From: Vibrio maerlii
GTDB taxonomy: Bacteria > Pseudomonadota > Gammaproteobacteria > Enterobacterales > Vibrionaceae
Direction of reading: 5' to 3'
Length of the DNA: 64,000 nt
NCBI RefSeq assembly: GCF_003415655.1
Contig: NZ_QRHC01000015.1
Location: forward strand, 1 to 64,000
In this document: one piece after another, positions 46,294-54,143 of the stretch
Position numbering within the stretch: the stretch's first letter is position 1
Layout: every line of letters starts with the position of its first letter
Notes under the pieces: model-generated
The model's database searches: none
Seen by the model: only the letters and a program-made list of their open reading frames with translations
What the model was told of the DNA's origin: nothing
Translations under genes and position numbers: made by a program

Positions 46294-47286
46294 ATGGCTA
46301 TATCCCATTCCATTGTTCCATTAACATTGTGTTCTTTGTTTATTGCACCACTGTATGCAGAAGATGATCAACCAAAGCGTCCTCAAACCGTCACCGATGT
46401 AAACCAGCGCTCTGGTGTACTTACTCCAAAAGGTAAAGTGACTTTCGATGCTTCAATTAGTTACACGCAAAACTCATCCAACAATGTATCCGTCGTAGGC
46501 TATACCATTCTTCCAACTCTGATTGTCGGGTTAATTGAAGTCAGTGATGCAGACAGAACGACGATTACCGCAGGGCTAACAGCTCGCTACGGTTTATTTG
46601 ATGATACTGAGTTGGAGGTTCGCTTGCCTTATGTGTATCGTAACGATCAGATATCGACTCGCCCTATCGGACAAGGTGCAGGAGACGATGATGTGGTTAA
46701 TACTTCAGAGAAAGGCGGTGGATTAGGTGACATCGAGTTTGCCATAAGACACCAGTTCAACTTTGATACCACGCCATATTGGGTAGGTAGCTTGAAGTTT
46801 AAGTCAGATACTGGCCGCTCACCTTATGACATTGATATCGACCCGAGTACTCGTGAGTTTGATGAAGTGCCGACAGGTTCCGGCTTTTGGAGCATCGAGC
46901 CAGGGCTTTCAATGATCTACCCAACCGACCCTGCCGTTCTCTTTGCAAACCTTGGTTATACCTACAATATCAAAGACACTAAAAGTATCGGCGATACATC
47001 GGCAGAAATTGATTTAGGAGACACCATCTCTCTTGGAGCTGGGATGGGTTTTGCTCTTAACCCAGACCTTTCATTTTCCTTCGGAATTAGTCATAGAACG
47101 ATTTTGAAAAGTAAAACTGATGGACAAACGTCCGATGAAGCCAAAGTTTTGCAATTGGATACGATTAACTTTGGTATTAACTATGCGTATTCAGAAACTT
47201 CCTCCTTTAACATCAGTGCTCAGGCAGGGTTAACAGAAGACACCCCCGATTTTCAATTAACACTGAGGATGCCTTTTGCTTTTTAG
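46294..47286 (+). CDS. Outer-membrane barrel protein, FapF-like
   Basis: This encodes 330 residues with a signal peptide (IVPLTLCSLFIAPLYA). The mature part has regular amphipathic strands and ends in aromatic Phe (LTLRMPFAF), as outer-membrane barrels do. The first stretch, QRSGVLTPKGKVTFDASISY, and the barrel resemble the transporter-like family that includes the Fap amyloid exporter FapF. The N-terminal coiled-coil plug of FapF is not evident. The convergent gene 13 bases away encodes a secreted Fap-like protein, and a C39-like protease follows, so it is read as the secretion pore of that cluster. Confidence 0.7.
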   Translation: MAISHSIVPLTLCSLFIAPLYAEDDQPKRPQTVTDVNQRSGVLTPKGKVTFDASISYTQNSSNNVSVVGYTILPTLIVGLIEVSDADRTTITAGLTARYGLFDDTELEVRLPYVYRNDQISTRPIGQGAGDDDVVNTSEKGGGLGDIEFAIRHQFNFDTTPYWVGSLKFKSDTGRSPYDIDIDPSTREFDEVPTGSGFWSIEPGLSMIYPTDPAVLFANLGYTYNIKDTKSIGDTSAEIDLGDTISLGAGMGFALNPDLSFSFGISHRTILKSKTDGQTSDEAKVLQLDTINFGINYAYSETSSFNISAQAGLTEDTPDFQLTLRMPFAF

Positions 47287-47298
47287 TTGGTACTCCAG

Positions 47299-47907
47299 CT
47301 AGTATTGTCCTATGAGAAGTGCATCTTGCAAACGTCTATGATTGACCCTTTGCTTGAGCATTTCTCCCACATTAGCATCAATATCTACAATGGTACTTAA
47401 TCCTAAGACACTATTATCTAGCGTATTTTGAATTACGTTTGTGATGTTTGATGCTATAGCGGTAGACGATACTGCATTAACGTTGCTGCCGATCGTGCTC
47501 TCTACTTCAGAAGTTATGTCGACCAATGAGTCTGGGATAATGGATTCACCATTAGTACTTTCAATAGTGTTACCCTCACCTACCTGTACAACATTCACTA
47601 AACGATCATCGACTGCTTGTACAATTTCATCGTTTGTCGGAATAACAGGCTGTCTCTTCAACGCTCCATTTTCAATGACTAACTCTGCAATTTGATTGTG
47701 AAAGACTAACTTGCCATTAATGGAGGTTTGCACGCGTAAACCTATATTAACAACGTAGTCATTACTGAATCGAAAGCCTCCTCGATATTGAGAGAGCTGC
47801 GCCTCTGACATTGGAAGTAGATCTTGTGATAGTTGAAGCTCATCTGCGTTTGCAACACTACTCGCAAACAATAGGCTACAACCAACAAGCCACGCTTTGG
47901 ATTTCAT
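47299..47907 (-). CDS. Secreted protein of the amyloid-like cluster (FapE-like)
   Basis: This encodes 202 residues with a signal peptide (GCSLLFASSVANA). After it comes LSQYRGGFRFSNDYVVNIGL, and further on a Val/Ile/Asn/Ser-rich part with ASNITNVIQNTLDNSVLG. This shares the ITxVIQN..N pattern found in the two other secreted proteins of the cluster. It is three bases from the protease gene, so co-transcribed. A minor fibre subunit or assembly factor (FapE-like) is the likely role; the match is by pattern and context. Confidence 0.65.
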   Translation of the reverse strand: MKSKAWLVGCSLLFASSVANADELQLSQDLLPMSEAQLSQYRGGFRFSNDYVVNIGLRVQTSINGKLVFHNQIAELVIENGALKRQPVIPTNDEIVQAVDDRLVNVVQVGEGNTIESTNGESIIPDSLVDITSEVESTIGSNVNAVSSTAIASNITNVIQNTLDNSVLGLSTIVDIDANVGEMLKQRVNHRRLQDALLIGQY

Positions 47908-47910
47908 TGG

Positions 47911-48588
47911 TTAGTAATCTCCAGCTTGTGGCAAAGTGATGCTGATTACACCTAAAGACTCTCTAGAAACACCTCGCTCTACAGGTGCTTTCTGGTGAAT
48001 CGCATACTTGTCATCCGTAATAAATGTTTGTTTCCCAATATTGGCATGATTTCGTATAAGTAGGACTATTCCCTGATAATATTGCTCGAACTCTTCAAAA
48101 CTCATCATCATCGTGCCTCTAGACGGATCACCGAGAATAATGGATGAGCTATTCATTCCTTTAATTACAACGAAGTGCATGTAGCCGTCAAAGTTCACTA
48201 ACGTAATGCCTGGGACACCTACTTTTCTGATCGTATCAATATTGACCTTAAAACCATCGGAATTAAAACCAAGATCAGCTAAATACGCTTTCATATCCAA
48301 TAGAGAAAACCCCTTTTGCTTAATTATCTCCTTATTCCCTTTTTCAAACATTGCTGCAAAGATATCTCCCTCGTAAGAAGGTGTATCATAGTGATAGGTT
48401 AATAATGTTGCTAACGCTGCTGATCCACAGCTAAAGTCATATTGTTGGCGATGAACATCACCAAACTTCATCTCTTGAAAACTCTTTACTGGAACCTTAT
48501 ATAGTCCACGTTCTGGCAAATAATTGAGAGCTGAACAAAGTGGGCTAAATAGCCCACCTATTATTAATAGTGCCGTTATCTGTTTCAT
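47911..48588 (-). CDS. C39-like cysteine protease, FapD-like
   Basis: This encodes 225 residues from ATG 48588 (a GTG two codons upstream is possible). After a signal peptide (ALLIIGGLFSPLCSA) lies a peptidase C39-type domain: the oxyanion Gln and catalytic Cys in QQYDFSCGSAALATLL, the His in YMHFVVIKG and the Asp in LGDPSRG. Unlike bacteriocin transporters, it is free-standing and exported, as FapD is in Pseudomonas amyloid operons. It probably cleaves or quality-controls subunits in the periplasm. Confidence 0.88.
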   Translation of the reverse strand: MKQITALLIIGGLFSPLCSALNYLPERGLYKVPVKSFQEMKFGDVHRQQYDFSCGSAALATLLTYHYDTPSYEGDIFAAMFEKGNKEIIKQKGFSLLDMKAYLADLGFNSDGFKVNIDTIRKVGVPGITLVNFDGYMHFVVIKGMNSSSIILGDPSRGTMMMSFEEFEQYYQGIVLLIRNHANIGKQTFITDDKYAIHQKAPVERGVSRESLGVISITLPQAGDY

Positions 48589-48590
48589 AA

Positions 48591-48917
48591 TCACTTCATC
48601 GACATATTAACGACGGTTGCATTCTGAATTAGAACGTTATTTCCACTATTTTGAATAACGCTCGTGATCCCCGAGCTCTCCATTAAAGCCCCTGAGGCAA
48701 TGATATTATTACCGGTCACGGAATTATTAACCGAGTTACCAGCACTTATCCCTTTGATGTCTGAGCTTGCAACCACATTGTCGATATCGAGATGATATTC
48801 TCCACCGCGAGAGCTTTCTAACAGAACATTAGAAAGCTCGTCATGAGAGATCTCGATGTCATCGGCATAAGCAGATAGCGTAACTAGCACACAACAAGTA
48901 AGTAATACCGTACGCAT
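48591..48917 (-). CDS. Small secreted amyloid-like subunit (FapB-like)
   Basis: This encodes 108 residues; AGGAG is well placed before ATG 48917. A signal peptide (VLLTCCVLVTLSAYA) is followed by RGGEYHLDIDNVVASSD and an Asn/Ser/Gly-rich end reading SGITSVIQNSGNNVLIQNA. The QNxGxN...Q pattern recalls curlin-type repeats. The last 70 or so residues align with the C-terminal domain of the repeat protein encoded just upstream (48934-49893), so the two are paralogues. A nucleator or minor subunit is likely. Confidence 0.7.
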   Translation of the reverse strand: MRTVLLTCCVLVTLSAYADDIEISHDELSNVLLESSRGGEYHLDIDNVVASSDIKGISAGNSVNNSVTGNNIIASGALMESSGITSVIQNSGNNVLIQNATVVNMSMK

Positions 48918-48933
48918 CGCTTTCTCCTATTTT

Positions 48934-49893
48934 TTACTCACCTGTAAACACAGATGCATTAGTGCTAACAGCTTGTTGAGTCAAAGAGTTAGCTCCGGCG
49001 TTTTGCGAAATCGTTGTGATCCCCGCCGCACCAGTAAAGCCATCCATCGAGTTAGTATTGTCCACACGAATGTTGCCACTCAGAGGTGTACCATAAGATA
49101 CGGATACCCCTCCAACACTACCCGCGAGATCAGCGCTAGCCGCAACACTATTGGCCTCAATATCGATCATGAAAGTGTTGGAAGTAGTCGTGGTATTAGC
49201 ACTGTTGTTCCAAGTATTGTCGTTATCGTTACTTGCATCAGTTGCAGTATTACCACTCAATAGATTTGCTGTGTTACCGCTATCATCAATACTATTGTCA
49301 GTGTTGCCACTGTCATCAACGCTATTGTCAACATCAGTATTTGCGCTGTTGTTCCAAGTGTTGTCATCATCGCTACTACTATCAGTCGCGGTGTTACCAC
49401 TTAGCAAATTAGCCGTATTGCCACTGTCGTCAATGCTATTATCCGTATCAATACTATTATCAGTATCTGTATTAGCACTTCCATTCCAGGTGTTGTCATT
49501 ATCATTGCTACTGTCAGTCGCAGTGTTACCACTCAACAAGTTAGCTGTATTGCCACTATCATCAATACTATTGTCGGTGTTACCACTATCATCAACACTA
49601 TTGTCAGTCGCAGTATTACCACTCAAGAAGTTAGCGGTATTACCACTGTCGTCAACACTATTGTCCGTCGCGGTGAGAGTATTACCACTATCATCAACAC
49701 TGTTATCTGTCGCGACTAGTGTATTGCCGCTGTCATCCACACTGTTGTCAATGGCCGTATTGTCACTTAAAAAGTCATTGTGGCTCGCTAAGTCATTACT
49801 ACCATTATTATCATTTGAGTTATTTGCTAGTGCATTACCGGTTAAAAAAAGTGCCGACAACGCAATTGCAATTCCTGATTTTTGTAAGTTCAT
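48934..49893 (-). CDS. Repeat-rich secreted protein, probable major amyloid subunit
   Basis: This encodes 319 residues from ATG 49893 (GGAG nine bases upstream). A signal peptide (AIALSALFLTGNALA) leads to about 190 residues of Asp/Asn/Ser/Thr repeats built on DNSVDDSGNT, with a longer unit that adds ANLLSGNTATD, DNDNTWN and SANTD three times. The last 75 residues form a separate domain (from FMIDIEANSVAASADLAGS) ending GITTISQNAGANSLTQQ. It is first in the operon, which fits a major subunit such as FapC or CsgA. The composition is strongly acidic, unlike curlin. Confidence 0.72.
   Translation of the reverse strand: MNLQKSGIAIALSALFLTGNALANNSNDNNGSNDLASHNDFLSDNTAIDNSVDDSGNTLVATDNSVDDSGNTLTATDNSVDDSGNTANFLSGNTATDNSVDDSGNTDNSIDDSGNTANLLSGNTATDSSNDNDNTWNGSANTDTDNSIDTDNSIDDSGNTANLLSGNTATDSSSDDDNTWNNSANTDVDNSVDDSGNTDNSIDDSGNTANLLSGNTATDASNDNDNTWNNSANTTTTSNTFMIDIEANSVAASADLAGSVGGVSVSYGTPLSGNIRVDNTNSMDGFTGAAGITTISQNAGANSLTQQAVSTNASVFTGE
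49195..49750 (-). repeat. In-frame tandem repeats of the DNSxDDSGNT type
   Basis: Eight or so copies of a 10-residue core (30 bases) occur, three of them inside a longer unit of about 37 residues (111 bases). Copies are close in DNA as well as protein, so the array is probably prone to length change. All indels keep the frame. Confidence 0.88.
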
Positions 49894-50425
49894 AACATTT
49901 ACTCCGTTACTAAATGTCACATTCATTTCTGATGATTGGTGCCCGAAAGCAAGGTGATTATAGGTATGAGTAATTGGTATACGATCTCACTATTAAGACA
50001 ATTAAAAGTGATCAGAATAAAATTAGAGTAACATTGAAATTAATCCAGTGATAATCTCTTAAATATCAATAATTAATTAGCAAACATTTAATAAGGTTGG
50101 ATAGTCTTGACTATTTTGTACGACAAAGTATTAACAGACAAATAGTGTATTTAACCTAACTAATAGAACCAAGAAAATAAATACTTCTTATCTGGTATTT
50201 TCTATAAGAGCATAAATATAAAGGATTTTTCTATGTGTTCCCTATCGGATTTAATCACCTCCTGTAACATCTAGCACTTTTATATTAATTATTTTACAGT
50301 AGGGGTGCACTAATTCTCATCCGTACATTTACTCTCTGAGCAAACTATACTCACCCTTATCCAGTTAGGGTTAAGGAAATAAAATATCCGAGATCACGTC
50401 CTGTTACTTTTAGGGATACGGAAAA
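49894..50425. promoter_or_regulatory. Long AT-rich region between amyloid-like operon and its regulator
   Basis: About 530 bases separate the divergent genes. It is very A/T-rich and has no coding potential. Long regulated leaders are also found between csgD and csgBAC, so this is the expected site of control. I could not define an operator. Confidence 0.5.
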
Positions 50426-51055
50426 ATGCAACCACGTCAGATAACACTTCTTGCGCCAGAGGGCTTACAGCGCTGCTTGATTGAAAAGCAGCTTTCAATT
50501 ATCAACAATACGAGTATTACGTCCTGTTCCACACATCAGCTGATTGTAAATACTAACAGTAGAAAACCGGACTTAGTCGTGCTCGATTATCACTACCTTG
50601 TTCAGTTACAAGAAGGATCGACGTTGCCGGACTTCGACTTATTGGACCTTAATATACTGATTCATAACGTCCCTAAAACAGGTGAAGACTATAGCTTTAT
50701 GAGGTGGGAGTCTTTGAAAGGAATGTTGTTTGAAACAGCTTCGATTGACCACCTTACCGAGAGTGTGATGTACATTCTCAATGGCGGGCTTTGGCTACCA
50801 AGGCAGTGCCTTGAAAGCATGATTAACTACTACCGGACTCCAAGTGTATTGAGAACTGGAGAGGTTGATGCATTAACTAAGAGAGAAAGGCAGATTCTTG
50901 AGCTACTAGGAAGGGACTATTCGAATCAGAAAATCGCCGATCAGCTCTTTCTTGCTGAAAGTACCGTGAAAACACATATTTTCAAGCTTTATAAAAAGCT
51001 CCATGTACACAAACGCGAGGATGCGGTTAAAGCATTAAAGCTTATGAGAAAGTAA
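50426..51055 (+). CDS. LuxR-type regulator, VpsT/CsgD-like
   Basis: This encodes 209 residues. The N-terminal half has a receiver-like fold, with VVLDYHYL where a phospho-acceptor Asp could lie, but without the usual acidic pair. In the linker GGLWLPRQCLE holds W-L-P-R, close to the W[FLM][TS]R motif through which VpsT binds cyclic-di-GMP. The C-terminal HTH (LTKREREIL-type: LTKRERQILELLGRDYSNQKIADQLF, read from about residues 145-170; then ESTVKTHIFKLYKKL) is of the LuxR/FixJ class. It is divergent from the amyloid-like operon and likely controls it. Confidence 0.85.
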   Translation: MQPRQITLLAPEGLQRCLIEKQLSIINNTSITSCSTHQLIVNTNSRKPDLVVLDYHYLVQLQEGSTLPDFDLLDLNILIHNVPKTGEDYSFMRWESLKGMLFETASIDHLTESVMYILNGGLWLPRQCLESMINYYRTPSVLRTGEVDALTKRERQILELLGRDYSNQKIADQLFLAESTVKTHIFKLYKKLHVHKREDAVKALKLMRK

Positions 51056-51070
51056 TCTTCTTGAACCATT

Positions 51071-51099
51071 AAAAAACGCGACCTAATTGTCGCGTTTTT
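51071..51099. terminator. Bidirectional terminator between regulator and DHH genes
   Basis: Arms AAAAACGCGAC and GTCGCGTTTTT around a short loop, A-rich on the left and T-rich on the right, between convergent genes. Confidence 0.92.
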
Positions 51100-51117
51100 C
51101 ATTCTATTCAACAATGT

Positions 51118-52053
51118 TTAGCCATCAGCCGTAATTGAGGTGATCAGCTCTTGCTGCACTTGCTCTGCTTTATCAACATCAATCTGGCATGTACCTGCGG
51201 CAATATGACCACCACCGCCATACTTAAGCATTAACTCACCAACATTGGTTTTTGATCCGCGATCAAAGATCGATTTGCCAGTCGCAAATACAATATTTTG
51301 TTTCTGGAAACCCCACATCTTGTGAATAGAGATATTACACTCAGGGAAGAGTGCATAAATGACAAATCGGTTACCCGCGTAGATCACTTCTTCGCTAGTC
51401 AAATCCAGAAGAACCAAGTTATTGTGGACAGTCGCACAGCGTTTGATCTGCTCTTTGAACTTCACTTCGTGTTCTCGGTAAAGCTCAATACGTTCTTTCA
51501 CATCTGGTAGCTCTAGGATTTCTTCAATGGAGTGATCTTTGCAGTAGTCAATCAGGTCCATCATTAACGCGTAGTTTGAGATACGGAACTCGCGGAAACG
51601 ACCTAAACCTGTACGAGCATCCATTAAGAAGTTCAATAGATTCCAGCCTTGAGAGTCCAACACCTCATCCATATTGAACTGAGCAGAATCCCCTTTATCT
51701 ACCGCAGCCATCATGTCTAACCACGCTTCAGGGAATGTCTCTAAGCCGCCATAGTAATCCCATACTACACGAGCAGCAGAAGGAGCATCGGGATCAATAA
51801 CGTGATTTGGTCGCTCACCTGTATTACGGATCGTTTCAGATAAGTGGTGATCAAAAGTGAGATGTGAAGCCTCAACATAAGGCAAGTTAGTCACAATGTC
51901 GTTTGAGGTTATTTCAATCTTGCCATCTTGCATGTCCTTCGGGTGGACAAACTTAATATCATCAATGAGTTCTTTTTGCTTTAGTAAAACCGCACATACT
52001 AAGCCATCAAAATCACTGCGAGTTACTAATCGGTATTTGGTTTGTTCTGACAT
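51118..52053 (-). CDS. DHH-superfamily phosphoesterase-like protein
   Basis: This encodes 311 residues. The DHH-type motifs are VTRSDFDGLVCAVLL at the start, LTFDHHLSETI in the middle of the first domain, and the DHHA1-like GGGGHIAAGTC at the end. Such proteins hydrolyse phosphodiester or phosphoanhydride bonds (exopolyphosphatase, oligoribonuclease or c-di-nucleotide breakdown). Which one applies here cannot be told; a role in second-messenger turnover is possible. It is monocistronic. Confidence 0.82.
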   Translation of the reverse strand: MSEQTKYRLVTRSDFDGLVCAVLLKQKELIDDIKFVHPKDMQDGKIEITSNDIVTNLPYVEASHLTFDHHLSETIRNTGERPNHVIDPDAPSAARVVWDYYGGLETFPEAWLDMMAAVDKGDSAQFNMDEVLDSQGWNLLNFLMDARTGLGRFREFRISNYALMMDLIDYCKDHSIEEILELPDVKERIELYREHEVKFKEQIKRCATVHNNLVLLDLTSEEVIYAGNRFVIYALFPECNISIHKMWGFQKQNIVFATGKSIFDRGSKTNVGELMLKYGGGGHIAAGTCQIDVDKAEQVQQELITSITADG

Positions 52054-52310
52054 CGTTTATTCTTCCTTTAATTGTGTCTTCGACATCGGTCGATAGAACT
52101 TTCTAGCCGAACTTCAGCTAACCCGTAAAGCTGAACTTGTTGGTTTAAGATAACCGTACTCAATCCTCAAAACAAGACTTCAGCATACAGTCTGCTAACA
52201 TTTATTTAAAGCCTAGGTAATATAATATAAAACTCAGATAATAAAGGCTTAATGAACAAAGAAGGTTATTCAAACGTAACAGTTGTTACCGTTAGACTTT
52301 GGGAGAGTGT

Positions 52311-53321
52311 GTGAAAAAGTGGGTAGCAAGAGGTATATCGTTAGCAATAGGCTTAATGACTAGCGGATGTCTATGGCAAGACGAACACGAAGCTATGTTT
52401 AATGATTACCAAGATCGGATTAGCAATGTCTTAGGCGTTGAGAACAGCACTGCTCCAGACATTCAGCTCATCACAATTCCGAGTAAAAGAAAGGTGCACC
52501 ACGAGATCCCGCCTGTCACTTTAGGTTTATTAGAAAGTTATCAGCTAAGACGCTGCGGCCTATTTCAACTCATTGCCGAGAAAAACTCTCAGCTTGGTAA
52601 GGTTCAAGATCAGTTCCATCACTTAGATTATGAGACAAGATTACTGAATACGCTGGAGCGTTGCTTGGTCGACGAGACCTTCAGCCTTAAGGAACGCCAA
52701 GAGCTTGAGTCAGTGCAGAAGACCAAGCAAAGCCACTACCCGCTACATGTTCGAAACCTACTGGTGTCAAGTAAAGCGATGTCAGCACAGTTATCCGGAT
52801 CCGCCTGGCTTTCAAACTCTTCAGCAACATCTTCTGTGATGCACGCGATAGACAGCATTGCTTTGCTCACGAGTTCGTCTTTGAGTTGGCAAGAGAAATC
52901 CACATTAAACGTTAAGCAATATCAAGAGGTCTTGGAAAAATCTAAAGTTATCGGGGACTTGTATTACTCAAAACAACGTGCAGTTCAATGGCTAGATCTC
53001 ACCACGGAGACAATTCGAAACAACTCAAAATTAGTACCTTGTGGCAAGAATCGCGATACGACGAAACTTAAATATCTGAATAACGTGTTCCAACTCTACT
53101 ATGTCGAACAGGTGCAGCCCTATCTTGCATACCTCAACAAAACACATCATGAATTGAAGGACGCTAGTACCCTCATCAATACTCTGTTCATTGAGCTCAA
53201 TGAGTCTTACCCGAACGATACTATTCACCAACAGTTTAAACAAGCATCCAAACGGCACGTTAAGGCGTGGCAAACGCTATTCAAACGCTGTGATGTTTCA
53301 CCTGCGGCATTGAAGTCTTAA
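52311..53321 (+). CDS. DUF3080-like lipoprotein
   Basis: This encodes 336 residues from GTG 52311 (GGGAGAG just upstream; a TTG at 52299 lies before that site). The signal has a lipobox (LAIGLMTSGC), so the mature protein is a lipoprotein. It is largely helical. The sequence has the look of DUF3080 family proteins of Vibrio, which are of unknown function. It is convergent with the adaptor gene next door. Confidence 0.75.
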   Translation: MKKWVARGISLAIGLMTSGCLWQDEHEAMFNDYQDRISNVLGVENSTAPDIQLITIPSKRKVHHEIPPVTLGLLESYQLRRCGLFQLIAEKNSQLGKVQDQFHHLDYETRLLNTLERCLVDETFSLKERQELESVQKTKQSHYPLHVRNLLVSSKAMSAQLSGSAWLSNSSATSSVMHAIDSIALLTSSSLSWQEKSTLNVKQYQEVLEKSKVIGDLYYSKQRAVQWLDLTTETIRNNSKLVPCGKNRDTTKLKYLNNVFQLYYVEQVQPYLAYLNKTHHELKDASTLINTLFIELNESYPNDTIHQQFKQASKRHVKAWQTLFKRCDVSPAALKS

Positions 53322-53343
53322 ACTCACTTGGCAGCAACTAGAG

Positions 53344-54114
53344 CTACTTAGAGGTAAAGTCAGCTTGACACCTTACACCGGCAGATAGATCCCCTTTATC
53401 GTTACTTAGTGAAACCGTCACTGCAAAGGTATTACTCGCGGCATCAATGATAGGGTCGATAATCTTAACCGTTCCCTCGTAAGGTTGTTGGGTACCAATT
53501 GGGGTTAGGGACACTTTTTCACCTTTCGACACTGAGCCATATAACTCAGCCGGAAGAACAATTTCGGCATGCATTGGATTCAACGTTGCCACGCGCAGAA
53601 ATGGCGTTTCATCCACAAACTCACCAGGGTCCTTAATTCTTTCGATGACGACACCAGAGATAGGACTGCGCGTTTTTCGTTGTGCTAGTCTCACTCGCGC
53701 TTCCTTTAGTTGATAAGCAGCAAGGCGCTGCTCCGTTAGCATCTCATCCTGCTCGTTGTCTGAAATGAGATTTTTTTTAAAAAGCTCAGCGTTTCGTTTC
53801 ACTTTACGTGTTGCAAACTCTAATCGTGCTTGAACGGTGTTCACAGCTGCTGTTTCGACGGTCGACTTTAACTCCATGACCACCTGACCTTTCTTAACGG
53901 TATCGCCGCGCTGTACGTTCATCTCTTTTATTACGCCCTGCACTTCACTACTGAGCTCAACGTCAAAACTCGGCTCTAGTAAGCAGCTTAACGGTTGTGA
54001 CGGAAACTCATTAGGGAATGTCTCCGCATAGGTATTGCTCACAGATATTGATGCGATAGTTGAGACTATCACTACTGGTAAGAAGGCAAAATTCCATTTT
54101 CTCGTTTTCTTCAT
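53344..54114 (-). CDS. Periplasmic adaptor (HlyD/RND membrane-fusion type)
   Basis: This encodes 256 residues, shorter than most adaptors. A signal or anchor (FLPVVIVSTIASISVS) leads to a lipoyl-like half (VQGVIKEMNVQRGDTVKKGQ), a short helical hairpin and the second lipoyl half (RSPISGVVIERIKDPGEFV), then a beta-barrel. It lacks an outer-membrane channel next door. It is the last gene of the five-gene cluster, 29 bases after the SecA-like gene, so it is likely co-transcribed and part of the same envelope machine. Confidence 0.85.
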   Translation of the reverse strand: MKKTRKWNFAFLPVVIVSTIASISVSNTYAETFPNEFPSQPLSCLLEPSFDVELSSEVQGVIKEMNVQRGDTVKKGQVVMELKSTVETAAVNTVQARLEFATRKVKRNAELFKKNLISDNEQDEMLTEQRLAAYQLKEARVRLAQRKTRSPISGVVIERIKDPGEFVDETPFLRVATLNPMHAEIVLPAELYGSVSKGEKVSLTPIGTQQPYEGTVKIIDPIIDAASNTFAVTVSLSNDKGDLSAGVRCQADFTSK

Positions 54115-54143
54115 AGCTTGTTATACCTTATGCCCAAACAGGG

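Noticed and set aside
49195..49750. Possible CRISPR-like array
   Set aside because: The repeats are in frame, touch each other or vary in spacing, have no unique spacers, and encode a secreted repeat protein. No cas genes are present.
49151..49957. Long plus-strand open frame rich in Leu, Pro, Leu, Ser repeats opposite the repeat protein
   Set aside because: It is the antisense reading of the DNSxDDSGNT array; periodic DNA keeps it open. No ribosome binding site or sensible protein features.
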